A stretch of 64,000 nt of DNA from positions 310,001-374,000 of the forward strand of contig NZ_CP047958.1 of the NCBI RefSeq assembly GCF_014304815.1. The letters run 5' to 3'. The first letter of the stretch is position 1. Each line of letters opens with the position of its first letter. Origin of the DNA: Synechococcus sp. MIT S9220 (GTDB lineage: Bacteria > Cyanobacteriota > Cyanobacteriia > PCC-6307 > Cyanobiaceae). The notes below the pieces were generated by a model. It saw only the letters and a program-made list of their open reading frames with translations. It was not told the origin of the DNA and made no database searches. Positions 1 through 9,338 of the stretch are shown here, in pieces. A program made the position numbers and the translations under genes.

Positions 1-889
1 GAACCGACTCACTGATGGCGTCTTCGCCAAGGATCTGATCCTCCATGTGATTCGCACTCTGGGGGTGAAGGCTGGCGTCGGTTACGCCTATGAATTCGCA
101 GGGCCTGCGATTGAGGCTCTCTCCATGGAGGAGCGGATGACCCTCTGCAATATGGCGATTGAGGGAGGTGCACGCTGCGGTTATGTCAATCCTGATCAGA
201 TCACTTTTGATTACCTCAACGGTCGCGCCGAGGCTCCAGCAGCAGACATTTGGGACCGTGCTGTTGCCTGGTGGAGTTCACTCGCGTCAAACGATGATGC
301 GACGTTCGATGATGAAATTCGCTTCGATGCGGCTGCCATCGCGCCCACGGTGACCTGGGGGATCACACCAGGACAGGGCATTGGTGTTGATGAACGCGTT
401 CCGGTCTCTGAGCAGCTTGATCCGGCCGACCGCCCGATTGCTGAAGAGGCTTATCGCTACATGGATTTGGCTCCCGGACAGCCGATTGAAGGAGTGCCTG
501 TTGATGTCTGTTTCATTGGCAGTTGCACCAACGGTCGCCTCAGTGATCTTCAGGCCGCAGCTGCTGTAGCTCGCGGTCGGCACGTCGCTGAAGGAATCAA
601 GGCCTTTGTTGTGCCTGGCTCAGAACAGGTGGCTCGTGCCGCGATCAAGGAAGGCCTCGATCAGGTGTTTCGCGAGGCAGGCTTTGAGTGGCGTGAGCCT
701 GGATGTTCCATGTGTCTGGCCATGAACCCTGACCGTCTTGAGGGCAGCCAGATCAGTGCGAGTTCAAGCAACCGCAACTTCAAGGGTCGTCAGGGCTCCG
801 CCAGTGGCCGGACTCTGTTGATGAGTCCCGCGATGGTGGCCGCTGCTGCCATCGCTGGTCGAGTGAGCGATGTGCGCCAGCTGAGCTGA
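1..889 (+). CDS. leuC: 3-isopropylmalate dehydratase large subunit (3' part)
   Basis: Aconitase-family subunit that isomerises 2- to 3-isopropylmalate in leucine biosynthesis, working as a heterodimer with LeuD. The reading frame is already open at base 2, so the gene enters from the left edge and roughly the N-terminal third is missing. The visible part carries the [4Fe-4S] ligand signatures: GSCTNGR near base 520 and the CSMC pair near base 703, followed by the [12 protein letters not shown] active-site stretch near base 765. leuD follows after 58 bases on the same strand, the usual leuCD order. The fold and catalytic residues look intact, so I treat it as a functional gene cut by the window. 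Confidence 0.97.
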   Translation, partial: NRLTDGVFAKDLILHVIRTLGVKAGVGYAYEFAGPAIEALSMEERMTLCNMAIEGGARCGYVNPDQITFDYLNGRAEAPAADIWDRAVAWWSSLASNDDATFDDEIRFDAAAIAPTVTWGITPGQGIGVDERVPVSEQLDPADRPIAEEAYRYMDLAPGQPIEGVPVDVCFIGSCTNGRLSDLQAAAAVARGRHVAEGIKAFVVPGSEQVARAAIKEGLDQVFREAGFEWREPGCSMCLAMNPDRLEGSQISASSSNRNFKGRQGSASGRTLLMSPAMVAAAAIAGRVSDVRQLS

Positions 890-947
890 GCGCGCATCGC
901 ATTCAGTTCCATTCCACCGCTGACCTTTCTCCCACGCTGATTGATCT

Positions 948-1565
948 GTGATGACTGAGACCATCGCCTTCCCTCAAGGCCCAATCGGCCATGTGTCGGG
1001 CCGAGGTCTTGTGCTTCGGGGTGATGACATCGATACCGACCGGATCATTCCAGCCCGCTTTCTTAAGTGTGTGAGCTTTGAAGCTCTTGGGGAACAGGCT
1101 TTTGCCGATGACCGCAAGGAACTGGCCGGTGAACACCCGTTTGACCAGGCAGAGCATCAAGGGGCTTCGATTCTGGTTGTTAACGACAATTTTGGCTGTG
1201 GTTCAAGTCGTGAACATGCGCCGCAGGCACTGATGCGCTGGGGGATTCGTGCTGTTCTGGGTGTGAGTTATGCCGAAATTTTTCAAGGCAATTGCCTCGC
1301 TTTGGGCATTCCCTGTGCCACGGCCACTCCTGATCAAATCTGCGCTCTTCAGGATGCGGTAGCAGCGGACCCCACTGCTGAATGGACGCTCGATCTTCAG
1401 GCCCTCACGTTCAGTGATGGATCAACGTCGCAGAGCATTTCTTTGGCTTCAGGCTCTCTGGACATGCTTCGCACTGGTCAGTGGGATGCCACGGGGCAGC
1501 TGGTGTCAAGAGACGCGGAGCTGACCCGCACGATGGCGGCACTCCCCTATCTGCATGGTTTTTAA
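948..1565 (+). CDS. leuD: 3-isopropylmalate dehydratase small subunit
   Basis: Small swivelling subunit of isopropylmalate isomerase. The 205-residue length fits the family. The N-terminal half shows the hallmark DDIDTDRIIPARFLK segment, and NFGCGSSREHAPQAL follows at about residues 83-97, with the YAEIFQGN segment after it. It lies directly downstream of leuC and is probably co-transcribed. The ATG at 948 sits just after the short leuC-leuD spacer; no competing upstream start preserves the family N-terminus. Confidence 0.97.
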   Translation: MMTETIAFPQGPIGHVSGRGLVLRGDDIDTDRIIPARFLKCVSFEALGEQAFADDRKELAGEHPFDQAEHQGASILVVNDNFGCGSSREHAPQALMRWGIRAVLGVSYAEIFQGNCLALGIPCATATPDQICALQDAVAADPTAEWTLDLQALTFSDGSTSQSISLASGSLDMLRTGQWDATGQLVSRDAELTRTMAALPYLHGF

Positions 1566-1645
1566 GCTCGCTGAGACCTTGTGATCAAGGGTCCACGGCA
1601 GACAGGGACCAGATTGTCTAAGACTGAGACAGTGGTACTGCTGCC

Positions 1646-2119
1646 ATGAACCAATTGCGACCGATTCAGCTCACCGCTGCCCTTCTGGTCAGCACACTGA
1701 TTCCCGTTGCTGTGACGAAGGCTGAACCTGTTCAGTCATTGCTCGTGCAGCCTCATGGATCTGCCAGGGAGCGATTGCTGACCAGCGGTGCCTGTTCCGG
1801 CTGTGATTTGCGATCGGCTCGTTTGCAGGGAGCCCATCTGATCGGTGCTGACCTTCGTGATGCCGACCTCCGAAACGCCGATTTGCGTGAAGCCAACCTT
1901 GAAGGGGCAGACCTAAGTGGTGCGCGTCTCGATGGCGCTGACCTGCAAGGCGCGCAACTCAGTAATGCTGATCTCTCAAGAACCGACCTGCGTCGTGCTG
2001 ATCTGCGTGGAGCTGTGGTGATTAATGCGTATGCGCCAGATGTGCGCACCGATGGCATGCGGTTTGCAGGTGCAGACCTCACCGGTAGCCATCTGATTTA
2101 TGGGGGTGGTCCGAACTAA
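1646..2119 (+). CDS. secreted pentapeptide-repeat protein
   Basis: 157-residue protein. Residues 1-26 look like a Sec signal peptide: a hydrophobic core ending near Lys-Ala-Glu. From about residue 47 onward it consists of A(D/N)LXX pentapeptide repeats (for example ADLRDADLRNADLREANL), which in this family form a right-handed quadrilateral beta-helix. A Cys pair (CSGC) precedes the helix. Such proteins are abundant in cyanobacteria and may be periplasmic or lumenal; no specific function can be assigned. It follows leuD after 80 bases and converges on the LptD-like gene, whose stop lies 12 bases away. Confidence 0.85.
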   Translation: MNQLRPIQLTAALLVSTLIPVAVTKAEPVQSLLVQPHGSARERLLTSGACSGCDLRSARLQGAHLIGADLRDADLRNADLREANLEGADLSGARLDGADLQGAQLSNADLSRTDLRRADLRGAVVINAYAPDVRTDGMRFAGADLTGSHLIYGGGPN

Positions 2120-2131
2120 AGCGGGTTCTGT

Positions 2132-5100
2132 TTAGAACGGTCGCCTTTCCAGCTCGTTGGGCAGATTGCGTGGTGTGTAGGGGATGAACGGTCGCCCTGT
2201 TCCTGTGAAGTTGAAGTCATTGAGGCGGAAGCGGAAACCACCGATGCCTTCATAAGGATTGTAGTAAAAACCAACGTCATAGCTTCTCCTTTGCCAGCGG
2301 AATTCGATGTTTGAGTTGATGACGTCACCATAAAATTCTGAGTTGGGATCAACGTTGAGGCTTACGCCTGCGTTGAACACAAGCGGCCCCGCGAGTTGCT
2401 GTGTAATGCCTATCCCAAGAGTGCCTAGGTCGATTGCCTGATCGAAAGAGAAGGGACTTGCCCCTTGTCTGAGAGTGCCGCCTCCGGAGATGGAAATTTG
2501 GGTGTAGTCAAGAAAAGGTTTGCTGAAGGTGCCGAGTGTTAGTGTTGGGCCTCCGCTTAAGCTGACGGTGCGCTGATTCGATCCGTCCCCGAAAGCAGCA
2601 AGGGTTGTGTTGATGTTTGTATTCACTTTGAGGCCTGGAACGATGGCTACAGGTGAGTAGCGGTAGGCCGCATCAGGAGTGAGCGCTGCCGGTTTCCCAA
2701 TCCATAGTGGATAACTGCTGTTCATCGACCCGTAGAAATTGGCACGCAGGGTGTCGATCAAGTTGGTGCTTGTGAAGCTCTCTGCTTGATAGTTGCCAAG
2801 GCCGAATCGCCAGATGTAACTGTTTGAGAGCTTGCCCCAATTCCAACCTCCTCTCTTTTCTAAGAAGCCTCCATACGCGCTATATACATCAGTTTCACCG
2901 AGAGAGCCATTCCATGTTCTGAAGCGATAGGCACCGAAAAGACGGCTCTTAACTGAGCCAATCCAGGGCAAGCTGAAATACCGACTTATATCCCCTCGGA
3001 AACGGCTGCCGTTCATGAAGTTACTGGGATTGAATGTGCTGATATCTGCTTCTGCTTTTGTTTCCCAGCCCAGCAATTCTCCACTGATTTTTGCTTCGAG
3101 GCCAAACAGGTCCCCAATTGCATTGTCTTGCGTCGCATTAGAGCTGTCAATGGATGTTCCTGGCGATACATAGCTGTTGTTGTTGCCGTCGATCGCACGT
3201 TGAACTAGGAACTGCGGTTCTAGATCTAGGTTGATGTTGTCGGTCAGCTTCATCGACTCGAGCAGGCGGCCAACGAAGAAGCCACTGCGATCACCGTTGT
3301 CGGTTCCCAGCACCCAGCGGTTCACAACTTCTTCTTCCTTCTCTATTCTTTGAGTCCTGGAAACGGGAATGGGTAGCTGTTCCTCAATGATTAAACGGTT
3401 GCGCTCGCTTTTAATTAGGATGTCGCCATTGTTCAGTTCAGTGGCTATTACATTTTCAGCGTCAATCCTTGTCTGAGCTGGAGTGTATGGATCGTTAGTA
3501 AAGCCCATTCTCTTGGCTGTCCATCCATCTGGTGTGATGAAAACCTGAGACGCCTGTACGCGCCAACGGCTAATCTGACCCTCGATTAGTTTGACTTTCC
3601 CAAAGTTAGATACAGCTTTAATCCCTCCGAATTCATTATCAGCTTCTACCTGTGAATTTTGAACTGCTTTGGGCACCCCCTGTCGGCGTTCAATTTTAAA
3701 AGATTGTCGAAATTGAATGCTGCTTATGCGTTGATCAATGCGAGCAATTGCCGCCTCGCGAAGCTGCTGCTGTTGCTTAGGTGTGAGGCTAGATTCTCGT
3801 GATTCTTGAGAAGTGGATTTGAATTCCGGATTTGAAGTGGCAGGTTTGGAACTATTGACTGGATTTCCCAACGCGATGTCTTCGAGTTGCTCGCTGAGGC
3901 TTTGTGGTGATTGTCGTGTACTACGAGCTGGGTCAGGGCATCCAAGCGGAGGAGGAACTTCGGCACCCGCAGGTTTGGGTTTTTCCTCACCCCAGCGATA
4001 TCGCAAACCAATCAGGTAGGCATTGCTGCCTTCTTTCACGCCGCTGTAGGTGCCAAAGGCTCCGGAGCGGTGATGAATGCGTCCCACCATGGAGAGCTCG
4101 GGAGACACGGTCGCTTCAAGTTCAAAAGCGAGGTAATTGAGCAGGTTTGCGTAATTTTCGCGGTAGGTGCGCTCGTAATTACTGACCGACGAGTTGTAAC
4201 TGATTCCTTCGACGAAGCCAAAGTTGAGCCATGGCTGGACCCAGAGTCGGGCACCAATACCGAGGATGCCTTCGCCGAAGGTCTGAGGAGGGGTGTTCGC
4301 GTTAGGAACGGTCTGATTAAAGGGGCCACCCTGTTGTTCTTGGGCCTGGTGGGCGAACAGATCAGCTTCGAGCTCCAGTTGTAGCGGTCCAGCCCGCCAG
4401 ATGCGCTTTTGCATGCTGACGCCAAGCAGGTACTCGGGACGCATCCGGCCATTGAATAAGAACGTGTCTCCGAAGTTGGAATCAATCATCTGGCCTCCCC
4501 AGGCGGTGACGGCCCAGGGGTGCGGATGCCAGTCGGGAATGGCAGGGATTGCCGGCGGGCAAGCTATTCCTTCATCTGTCTTGCTCTCCGTTGGGGTGGT
4601 GTCCGATACCAGCCAGTCTTCAACTGACAGTGGCTGCTCTCTCTCCCAGAAGTTCGCATTCTCACCCTGGGGACTGATGCGATTAGCCGTGAACGCGTCC
4701 AGTTCGATGTCAATGGCAGTCGCGAATCCCAGCCCAGTGCTTTCGACTACTGGCAGCAACCTGTCTTGGCCAGGAACCTCTGTAGGGACCTGGCCTGATG
4801 GCGCTGCATTAGGAGCCAGGCCTGTTTGGTTGCTTTGTAGTGGGTTGAAATCAATAGCAGCGGTTTCGAGATCAAGAACGCCGTAAACGTCCTCCATCGA
4901 TCCGGTGCCTTGGACCAAGCTGAACCGCAGGCTGCTGGCCTGGAAATACTGAACACCTTTCCGATAACGAACATTGCCGCGGGCGAACAGAGTGTTGAAA
5001 CTCGTGTCGAACTCAAGGCGATCTGCCTGCAGTACTCCTCCATTGATCTCAGCACTGACGTTGCCTTCAGCTACGAATAACTGACGTCTGGCGTCAAAGG

Positions 5101-5374
5101 TCTGGCGGTCGCCCCTTAGGCGTAATTCGGATGGAGGGTCAATGACTGAACCAGATTCAGCAATTTCCTCTTCCTCTTCCTCTTCCTCTTCCTCTTGCTC
5201 GGTTGTCAACGCTTCAAGATTGACATCGTCATCGGAAGGCGATTCGAGTGGCGTGGGATGGATGACTCCAAACTCGATCAGGTCTTCAATACCTTCCGAA
5301 CGAGCTGGTGCACAAAGAACTGCCGCCATAGCCAGCAGTCCCGTGATCGTGATGGGAGATCGGGAAGCTGGCAA
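2132..5374 (-). CDS. LptD/OstA-like outer-membrane protein (DUF3769 type)
   Basis: 1080-residue protein with an N-terminal signal peptide (residues 1-27). A run of nine to ten glutamates follows at about residues 61-70. An OstA/LptA-like beta-jellyroll segment (about 80-180: LRLRGDRQTFDARRQ, FVAEGNVSAEI, LFARGNVRYRKG) comes next, and the long C-terminal half is rich in aromatic and Gly residues, as in an outer-membrane beta-barrel. This architecture matches the cyanobacterial DUF3769/LptD-like family, inferred to place lipopolysaccharide in the outer leaflet. It lies downstream of psbI on the same strand with a 112-base gap. Family assignment is good; the precise role is inferred from homology. 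Confidence 0.85.
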   Translation of the reverse strand: MPASRSPITITGLLAMAAVLCAPARSEGIEDLIEFGVIHPTPLESPSDDDVNLEALTTEQEEEEEEEEEEIAESGSVIDPPSELRLRGDRQTFDARRQLFVAEGNVSAEINGGVLQADRLEFDTSFNTLFARGNVRYRKGVQYFQASSLRFSLVQGTGSMEDVYGVLDLETAAIDFNPLQSNQTGLAPNAAPSGQVPTEVPGQDRLLPVVESTGLGFATAIDIELDAFTANRISPQGENANFWEREQPLSVEDWLVSDTTPTESKTDEGIACPPAIPAIPDWHPHPWAVTAWGGQMIDSNFGDTFLFNGRMRPEYLLGVSMQKRIWRAGPLQLELEADLFAHQAQEQQGGPFNQTVPNANTPPQTFGEGILGIGARLWVQPWLNFGFVEGISYNSSVSNYERTYRENYANLLNYLAFELEATVSPELSMVGRIHHRSGAFGTYSGVKEGSNAYLIGLRYRWGEEKPKPAGAEVPPPLGCPDPARSTRQSPQSLSEQLEDIALGNPVNSSKPATSNPEFKSTSQESRESSLTPKQQQQLREAAIARIDQRISSIQFRQSFKIERRQGVPKAVQNSQVEADNEFGGIKAVSNFGKVKLIEGQISRWRVQASQVFITPDGWTAKRMGFTNDPYTPAQTRIDAENVIATELNNGDILIKSERNRLIIEEQLPIPVSRTQRIEKEEEVVNRWVLGTDNGDRSGFFVGRLLESMKLTDNINLDLEPQFLVQRAIDGNNNSYVSPGTSIDSSNATQDNAIGDLFGLEAKISGELLGWETKAEADISTFNPSNFMNGSRFRGDISRYFSLPWIGSVKSRLFGAYRFRTWNGSLGETDVYSAYGGFLEKRGGWNWGKLSNSYIWRFGLGNYQAESFTSTNLIDTLRANFYGSMNSSYPLWIGKPAALTPDAAYRYSPVAIVPGLKVNTNINTTLAAFGDGSNQRTVSLSGGPTLTLGTFSKPFLDYTQISISGGGTLRQGASPFSFDQAIDLGTLGIGITQQLAGPLVFNAGVSLNVDPNSEFYGDVINSNIEFRWQRRSYDVGFYYNPYEGIGGFRFRLNDFNFTGTGRPFIPYTPRNLPNELERRPF
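5165..5200. repeat. hexanucleotide tandem repeat TTCCTC inside the LptD-like gene
   Basis: Five perfect TTCCTC units (5165-5194) and one imperfect unit (TTGCTC, 5195-5200). On the coding strand this is GAGGAA and encodes the poly-Glu run near residue 65. Copy-number change would alter the acidic tract by two residues per unit without shifting the frame. Confidence 0.9.
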
Positions 5375-5486
5375 ATCCGCTTAAGAGTGGCCGCCGATCC
5401 TCACATGAGCAACCTCATCTTGAGTCCTGAAATGACCAGTGTTCGTCGTGACCCCTGAACGTCGTTCGTTCAGATCACTCCTGCAC

Positions 5487-5606
5487 TCAATCTTCCAGGT
5501 CCTTGCGACTCGGGGTGCGGCTGGGGTCACTCGCCAGAAAACCAAAGACGAAGATCCCGATAAAAAAGAAGACGACCGAGTAAACGGAGATCTTGAGGGC
5601 GAGCAT
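5487..5606 (-). CDS. psbI: photosystem II reaction centre protein I
   Basis: 39-residue single-span thylakoid protein of the photosystem II core. The translation starts [15 protein letters not shown] and ends [13 protein letters not shown], which is the diagnostic PsbI pattern of one hydrophobic helix (about residues 7-25) followed by the conserved DPSR-P-RKDLE tail. The length agrees with family members (38-39 residues). It reads toward the LptD-like gene and away from the alpha-mannosidase gene. A plausible promoter lies immediately upstream (5625-5652). Confidence 0.95.
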   Translation of the reverse strand: MLALKISVYSVVFFFIGIFVFGFLASDPSRTPSRKDLED

Positions 5607-5624
5607 GGAGACCGACCGGCGTCT

Positions 5625-5652
5625 GGGATAGAGCCATCATCTTATGGGTCAA
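5625..5652 (-). promoter_or_regulatory. predicted psbI promoter
   Basis: On the minus strand TTGACC (bases 5652-5647) is followed after 16 bases by TATCCC (5630-5625), about 20 bases before the psbI ATG. The -35 matches the sigma-70 consensus at five of six positions and the -10 is weaker. The element overlaps the first codons of the divergent mannosidase gene if that gene starts at 5644. Prediction only. Confidence 0.4.
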
Positions 5653-8600
5653 GGTTGTGAATTCACGATGCAGCCCCCTCTACAGCCCCGGCGATTGGCG
5701 TGGATTGAAACGTTTCGAAGTCGCAGCCGCCTCGATCTGCTCTCTTTTTGGCATCGATGCGGTGATTTCCACAGGCAATCCGTCCTTGAAGAGCCTTGGG
5801 GAGCGCAGCATCGACCTGACTGGGCGAAGCGTGGACTGTTGATCTGGCCAAGAGGGGGCGTCTGGTTGCGAATTGAGCAGACCATCACCTGGCCAAAGCA
5901 CTGGCAGCACTGCGAAGACAGCCTTGAACGGCTTGTTCTCAGTTGGTGGGCAGACCAGGTGCGTCTCTGGGTGGATGGGGTTCTCGTGCATGAAGGGGAC
6001 CTGTTCGACACCCGTTGCCGCTGGAAGCTGCCGGTTCACTGGAATGAGGGAGCGGGCCTGAGGTTGCTGCTGGAGCTGCGCAGTCCCTGTCATGACGATG
6101 GTGCACTGATCACAAGTGATCTGGTCCGGGAGCCCGCTGTGCCCTCTGTTGATCCCCAGGCATGTCTGCTTCCTCAGGCTCTTGATCTCACAGGCATCAA
6201 GGCAGAGACGCTGCCTGAGTCGTGGCTTGATTGCGATCCGCTATCCACTGAGGCGGTGGTTCAGGTTGATCAACACCTTGCAGGGCTGGCTCATGCCGCC
6301 GGTGGATTGCACTGGGTTGGGCATGCTCATCTGGATCTGGCCTGGTTGTGGCCTGTTGCTGATACCTGGCAGGCGGCGGAACGCACCTTCCACTCTGCTT
6401 TGGACTTGATGGAGCTCTTCCCGGAGCTGCATTTCGCCCACTCAACCCCAGCTCTTTATGAGTGGATCGAGCGCCACCGCCCTGCACTGTTTGTACGCAT
6501 TCAGCAGGCCAGTCGTCTGGGTCGTTGGGAGCCCATCAACGGTCCCTGGGTTGAAACCGACTGTGTGCTTGTGAGCACGGCCTCACTCTGGCGGCAATTT
6601 TCATTAGGTCAGGAGGCCAGTCAGAGATTGTTCCCGGAGTGGTCTCACGATTTGGCCTGGTTGCCGGACAGTTTCGGATTTGGGTCCGGGCTGCCGGCCG
6701 TTGCCTACGCCACGGGCGTTCGCTGGTTCTGCACACACAAGCTGGCGTGGAATGCCACCAATGTTTTCCCGCACCGTCTGTTTCGCTGGCGCGGCCGCGG
6801 CGGCGCGGAGCTGCTGGCGTTGATGTTGCCAGGCATCGGCACAGATGCCGATCCAATGGCCATGCAGCAAGAGCAGCAGCGCTTTCAGGCCAACACGGGA
6901 TTCGACCAGGCCCTGTGGTTGCCCGGGGTTGGTGATCACGGCGGTGGGCCGACCAGGGAAATGCTGGAAGAGATGCAGCTTTGGCAAGACCATCCACAGG
7001 CCGCCCCACGTCGCGCTGGGACGGTGCGTGACTACCTGAAGCAGCTTGAGCCGCTCAGGTCAGCGTTACCCGTCTGGAAGGACGAGCTGTACCTGGAACT
7101 GCATCGGGGTTGTGCCACGTCTCGCCCGGATCAGAAACGACACAACCGCACTCTAGAGCGGTTGCTGCGGGAGGCTGATCTGGTGGAGGCCCTTGGAGCA
7201 AAATCCACGCAGCGGCGGGACTGGCAGGTGCTGCTGTTTCAACAGTTCCACGACATTCTTCCTGGAACCTCGATTCCTGAAGTGTTTGATCAGGCGGAGC
7301 CCCAGTGGCGAGCTGCCCGCCGACGTGTGGCAGTGCTGAGGACTGCAGGTCTTCATCAATTGCTCAGTCGTGTGTCGCCCGCGGACTCAGCGCCTGATAA
7401 GGCTTGTCAGCGCTGGGCATGGTGCGGGCTGCAGCCACTGCAGCGCTGGTCTCCACTGGTGCGGCTGCCGCGCGGTCGGTGGTCGTGTGAGGGCAACAAC
7501 CTGCCATCACAAGTTGCTCCAGGTGGTGATCTGTGGGTGCAGTTGCCGGAGGCCCAGGGGGTGATGGCACTGCCTCTGGAGTGTCATCCAGATGCACCAG
7601 CCGTTGCCTCAGCATCTGAGACAGCTGCTCCTGTTGTGCGGAATCCGGTTCGGGTTCAGCTCATCGCCCAGCAGAGCTGGCGCCTCTGCAACGGTCTGCT
7701 CACGCTTGAGCTGGACCGCAGGGGACTGACCCGCCTGCAGGACGAGCAGGGTGTTGATCAGCTTTCGGAACCAGTGCAGTTCCGGCGCTATCGCGACCGG
7801 GGTGAGTTCTGGGATGCCTGGGATCTGGCGGTGGATTATCCGCAGCACCCACTGCCGATGGATGCTGACTGGCAGCTGGAGTTGGTGGAGCAGGGCCCGC
7901 TGGTGGCCAGGGTCGTGATGAGCAGCTCGATCGAGAGCAGTGCGCTGCGGATGGATGTGCTGCTGCGAGCCGACAGCCCTGCCGTTGAATTGCAAGTAAC
8001 GATCGACTGGCGTCAGACCCATGAACTGCTTCGAGTGGTCTGTCCCCTTGCCAGGTCAGCGGTGCGCTGGGCTGCGGACACCAGCGGCGGTGTGATCGAA
8101 CGACCCGCTGTCGCCTTGACGCCCAGCGAGCATGCTCGCTGGGAGGTTCCTGTGATTTCCTGGTTGGCCAGTGAGGAAGCAGGCCCTGGTGGTGGGCTTG
8201 GCGTCTTGCTTGACGGTCCTCAGGGGGTTGATGCCGGCCCGCATCATCTGGGAATTTCATTGCTACGTGGGCCGACTTGGCCTGATCCATCGGCGGATCA
8301 GCGGCTTCATCGTCATCGCCTGGCACTGATGCCTGTTTCAAGCGGCTGGTATCGCGATGGTCTTGCGCAGGCGGCGATTCGCTTTCGTGAACCGGGCTGG
8401 CTGGGACCGATCGAATCCTGTGGTCGCTGGTATGGATTCCCTGCTCTGCCTCAGCAACTCGTACCGGTCTCGATCCGACCGGATCAATCCGCTAATGCGG
8501 TTCAAGATGCGGTTCTCGTTCAGCTGCTGAACCCTGGGAGCACAAGGGTGACCTGGTCGCCTGGCGATCAGGGCTGGTTGATTCAGGATGGACAACAGTC

Positions 8601-8658
8601 CACAACAATCAACCCAGGTGCGTTGCAAGAGCTGCGCTTAGCCCCTCAGTCGTCGTGA
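5644..8658 (+). CDS. alpha-mannosidase-like glycoside hydrolase (GH38)
   Basis: About 1000-residue glycosidase. The GH38 signature [11 protein letters not shown] is at about residues 224-234. The [13 protein letters not shown] motif at about 339-351 contains the expected catalytic Asp nucleophile. Downstream lie [14 protein letters not shown] (middle helical domain) and a long C-terminal beta-sandwich region, so the domain order is complete. GH38 enzymes remove alpha-linked mannose; the natural substrate here, perhaps envelope glycan or scavenged polysaccharide, is unknown. An alternative ATG at 5668 ([10 protein letters not shown]) would avoid overlap with the psbI promoter and may be the true start. 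The 3' end overlaps the convergent psbN stop by 13 bases. There is no signal peptide, so the enzyme is probably cytoplasmic. Confidence 0.9.
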   Translation: MGQGCEFTMQPPLQPRRLAWIETFRSRSRLDLLSFWHRCGDFHRQSVLEEPWGAQHRPDWAKRGLLIWPRGGVWLRIEQTITWPKHWQHCEDSLERLVLSWWADQVRLWVDGVLVHEGDLFDTRCRWKLPVHWNEGAGLRLLLELRSPCHDDGALITSDLVREPAVPSVDPQACLLPQALDLTGIKAETLPESWLDCDPLSTEAVVQVDQHLAGLAHAAGGLHWVGHAHLDLAWLWPVADTWQAAERTFHSALDLMELFPELHFAHSTPALYEWIERHRPALFVRIQQASRLGRWEPINGPWVETDCVLVSTASLWRQFSLGQEASQRLFPEWSHDLAWLPDSFGFGSGLPAVAYATGVRWFCTHKLAWNATNVFPHRLFRWRGRGGAELLALMLPGIGTDADPMAMQQEQQRFQANTGFDQALWLPGVGDHGGGPTREMLEEMQLWQDHPQAAPRRAGTVRDYLKQLEPLRSALPVWKDELYLELHRGCATSRPDQKRHNRTLERLLREADLVEALGAKSTQRRDWQVLLFQQFHDILPGTSIPEVFDQAEPQWRAARRRVAVLRTAGLHQLLSRVSPADSAPDKACQRWAWCGLQPLQRWSPLVRLPRGRWSCEGNNLPSQVAPGGDLWVQLPEAQGVMALPLECHPDAPAVASASETAAPVVRNPVRVQLIAQQSWRLCNGLLTLELDRRGLTRLQDEQGVDQLSEPVQFRRYRDRGEFWDAWDLAVDYPQHPLPMDADWQLELVEQGPLVARVVMSSSIESSALRMDVLLRADSPAVELQVTIDWRQTHELLRVVCPLARSAVRWAADTSGGVIERPAVALTPSEHARWEVPVISWLASEEAGPGGGLGVLLDGPQGVDAGPHHLGISLLRGPTWPDPSADQRLHRHRLALMPVSSGWYRDGLAQAAIRFREPGWLGPIESCGRWYGFPALPQQLVPVSIRPDQSANAVQDAVLVQLLNPGSTRVTWSPGDQGWLIQDGQQSTTINPGALQELRLAPQSS

Positions 8659-8786
8659 TCATCGAAGGGATCGTCCAGACGCTTCGAGGGTGGTCCGAAG
8701 GCTGTGTAAACGCCAAAACCGGTTAGTCCAAGCAGGGCGGTTAACACCGCGATCGACACCGACAGCGCCGGGGAAGAGCTTTCCAT
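8646..8786 (-). CDS. psbN: photosystem II assembly protein PsbN
   Basis: 46-residue single-span protein. It begins [20 protein letters not shown], contains the conserved [20 protein letters not shown] segment, and so matches PsbN. Family knowledge: PsbN is needed for assembly of photosystem II heterodimers and is not a stable subunit. It is divergent from psbH, the classical psbN/psbH arrangement. Its stop lies inside the 3' end of the mannosidase gene. The ATG is chosen from the family N-terminus. Confidence 0.95.
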   Translation of the reverse strand: MESSSPALSVSIAVLTALLGLTGFGVYTAFGPPSKRLDDPFDDHDD

Positions 8787-8804
8787 CACATCTCTCGACA
8801 GGAT

Positions 8805-8822
8805 CGGCCCTGATCAGGGCCG
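8805..8822. promoter_or_regulatory. 18-bp perfect palindrome between psbN and psbH
   Basis: CGGCCCTGATCAGGGCCG reads identically on both strands. It lies 18 bases upstream of psbN and 50 bases upstream of psbH, just 5' of a TACAGT hexamer at 8830-8835 that could be the psbH -10. Position and symmetry fit a dimeric-regulator operator; a leader or cruciform structure is the alternative. Confidence 0.5.
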
Positions 8823-8872
8823 GGACCCCTACAGTATCGGGACTGAACTTCACCCGAGACCTCAGGGCCGCT

Positions 8873-9073
8873 ATGGCACAACGCACTCGTTTGGGCGATC
8901 TGCTCCGTCCCCTCAACTCCGAGTACGGCAAGGTTGTCCCCGGCTGGGGAACCACCCCTGTCATGGGCATTTTCATGGTGCTGTTTCTGGTTTTCCTGCT
9001 GGTGATCCTCCAGCTCTATAACCAGTCTCTGATCCTTGAAGGAATCAACGTGAACTGGAACGGCGGCGCCTGA
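8873..9073 (+). CDS. psbH: photosystem II protein H
   Basis: 66-residue photosystem II subunit with one transmembrane helix (about residues 30-50, [20 protein letters not shown]) preceded by the conserved [19 protein letters not shown] segment and followed by NQSLILEGI. The ATG at 8873 ([11 protein letters not shown]) gives the normal family length, and the open frame further upstream is not part of the gene. PsbH supports assembly, stability and acceptor-side electron transfer of photosystem II. The tatA gene follows after 22 bases. Confidence 0.97.
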   Translation: MAQRTRLGDLLRPLNSEYGKVVPGWGTTPVMGIFMVLFLVFLLVILQLYNQSLILEGINVNWNGGA

Positions 9074-9095
9074 TTCGGCACGCTCATCACTTTCC

Positions 9096-9335
9096 ATGAA
9101 CATCTTCGGCATCGGACTTCCTGAGATGGCCGTCATCGGAGCCGTTGCGCTTCTGGTGTTCGGACCGAAGCGTTTGCCAGAATTTGGCCGGACGCTCGGC
9201 AAAACGCTCAAAGGATTTCAGACAGCCTCCAAAGAATTCGAACGCGAAATCAGCAAAGCGATGGCTGATCCTGAGGAACTTCCACCTTCCTCGCCTTCAG
9301 ACCCAGCCCCGTCTCCCAAGGCTTCTGAGGATTGA
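9096..9335 (+). CDS. tatA: TatA/E/Hcf106-type twin-arginine translocase subunit
   Basis: 79-residue protein with the family layout: a short N-terminal helix (IGLPEMAVIGAVALLVFGP), the invariant FGPKRLPE hinge, an amphipathic helix (FGRTLGKTLKGFQTASKEFE) and an acidic Pro/Ser-rich tail. TatA oligomers form the pore for folded twin-arginine substrates in the thylakoid and plasma membranes. It is followed by pth with three bases between the stop and a GTG start, suggesting co-transcription. Confidence 0.92.
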   Translation: MNIFGIGLPEMAVIGAVALLVFGPKRLPEFGRTLGKTLKGFQTASKEFEREISKAMADPEELPPSSPSDPAPSPKASED

Positions 9336-9338
9336 TCG

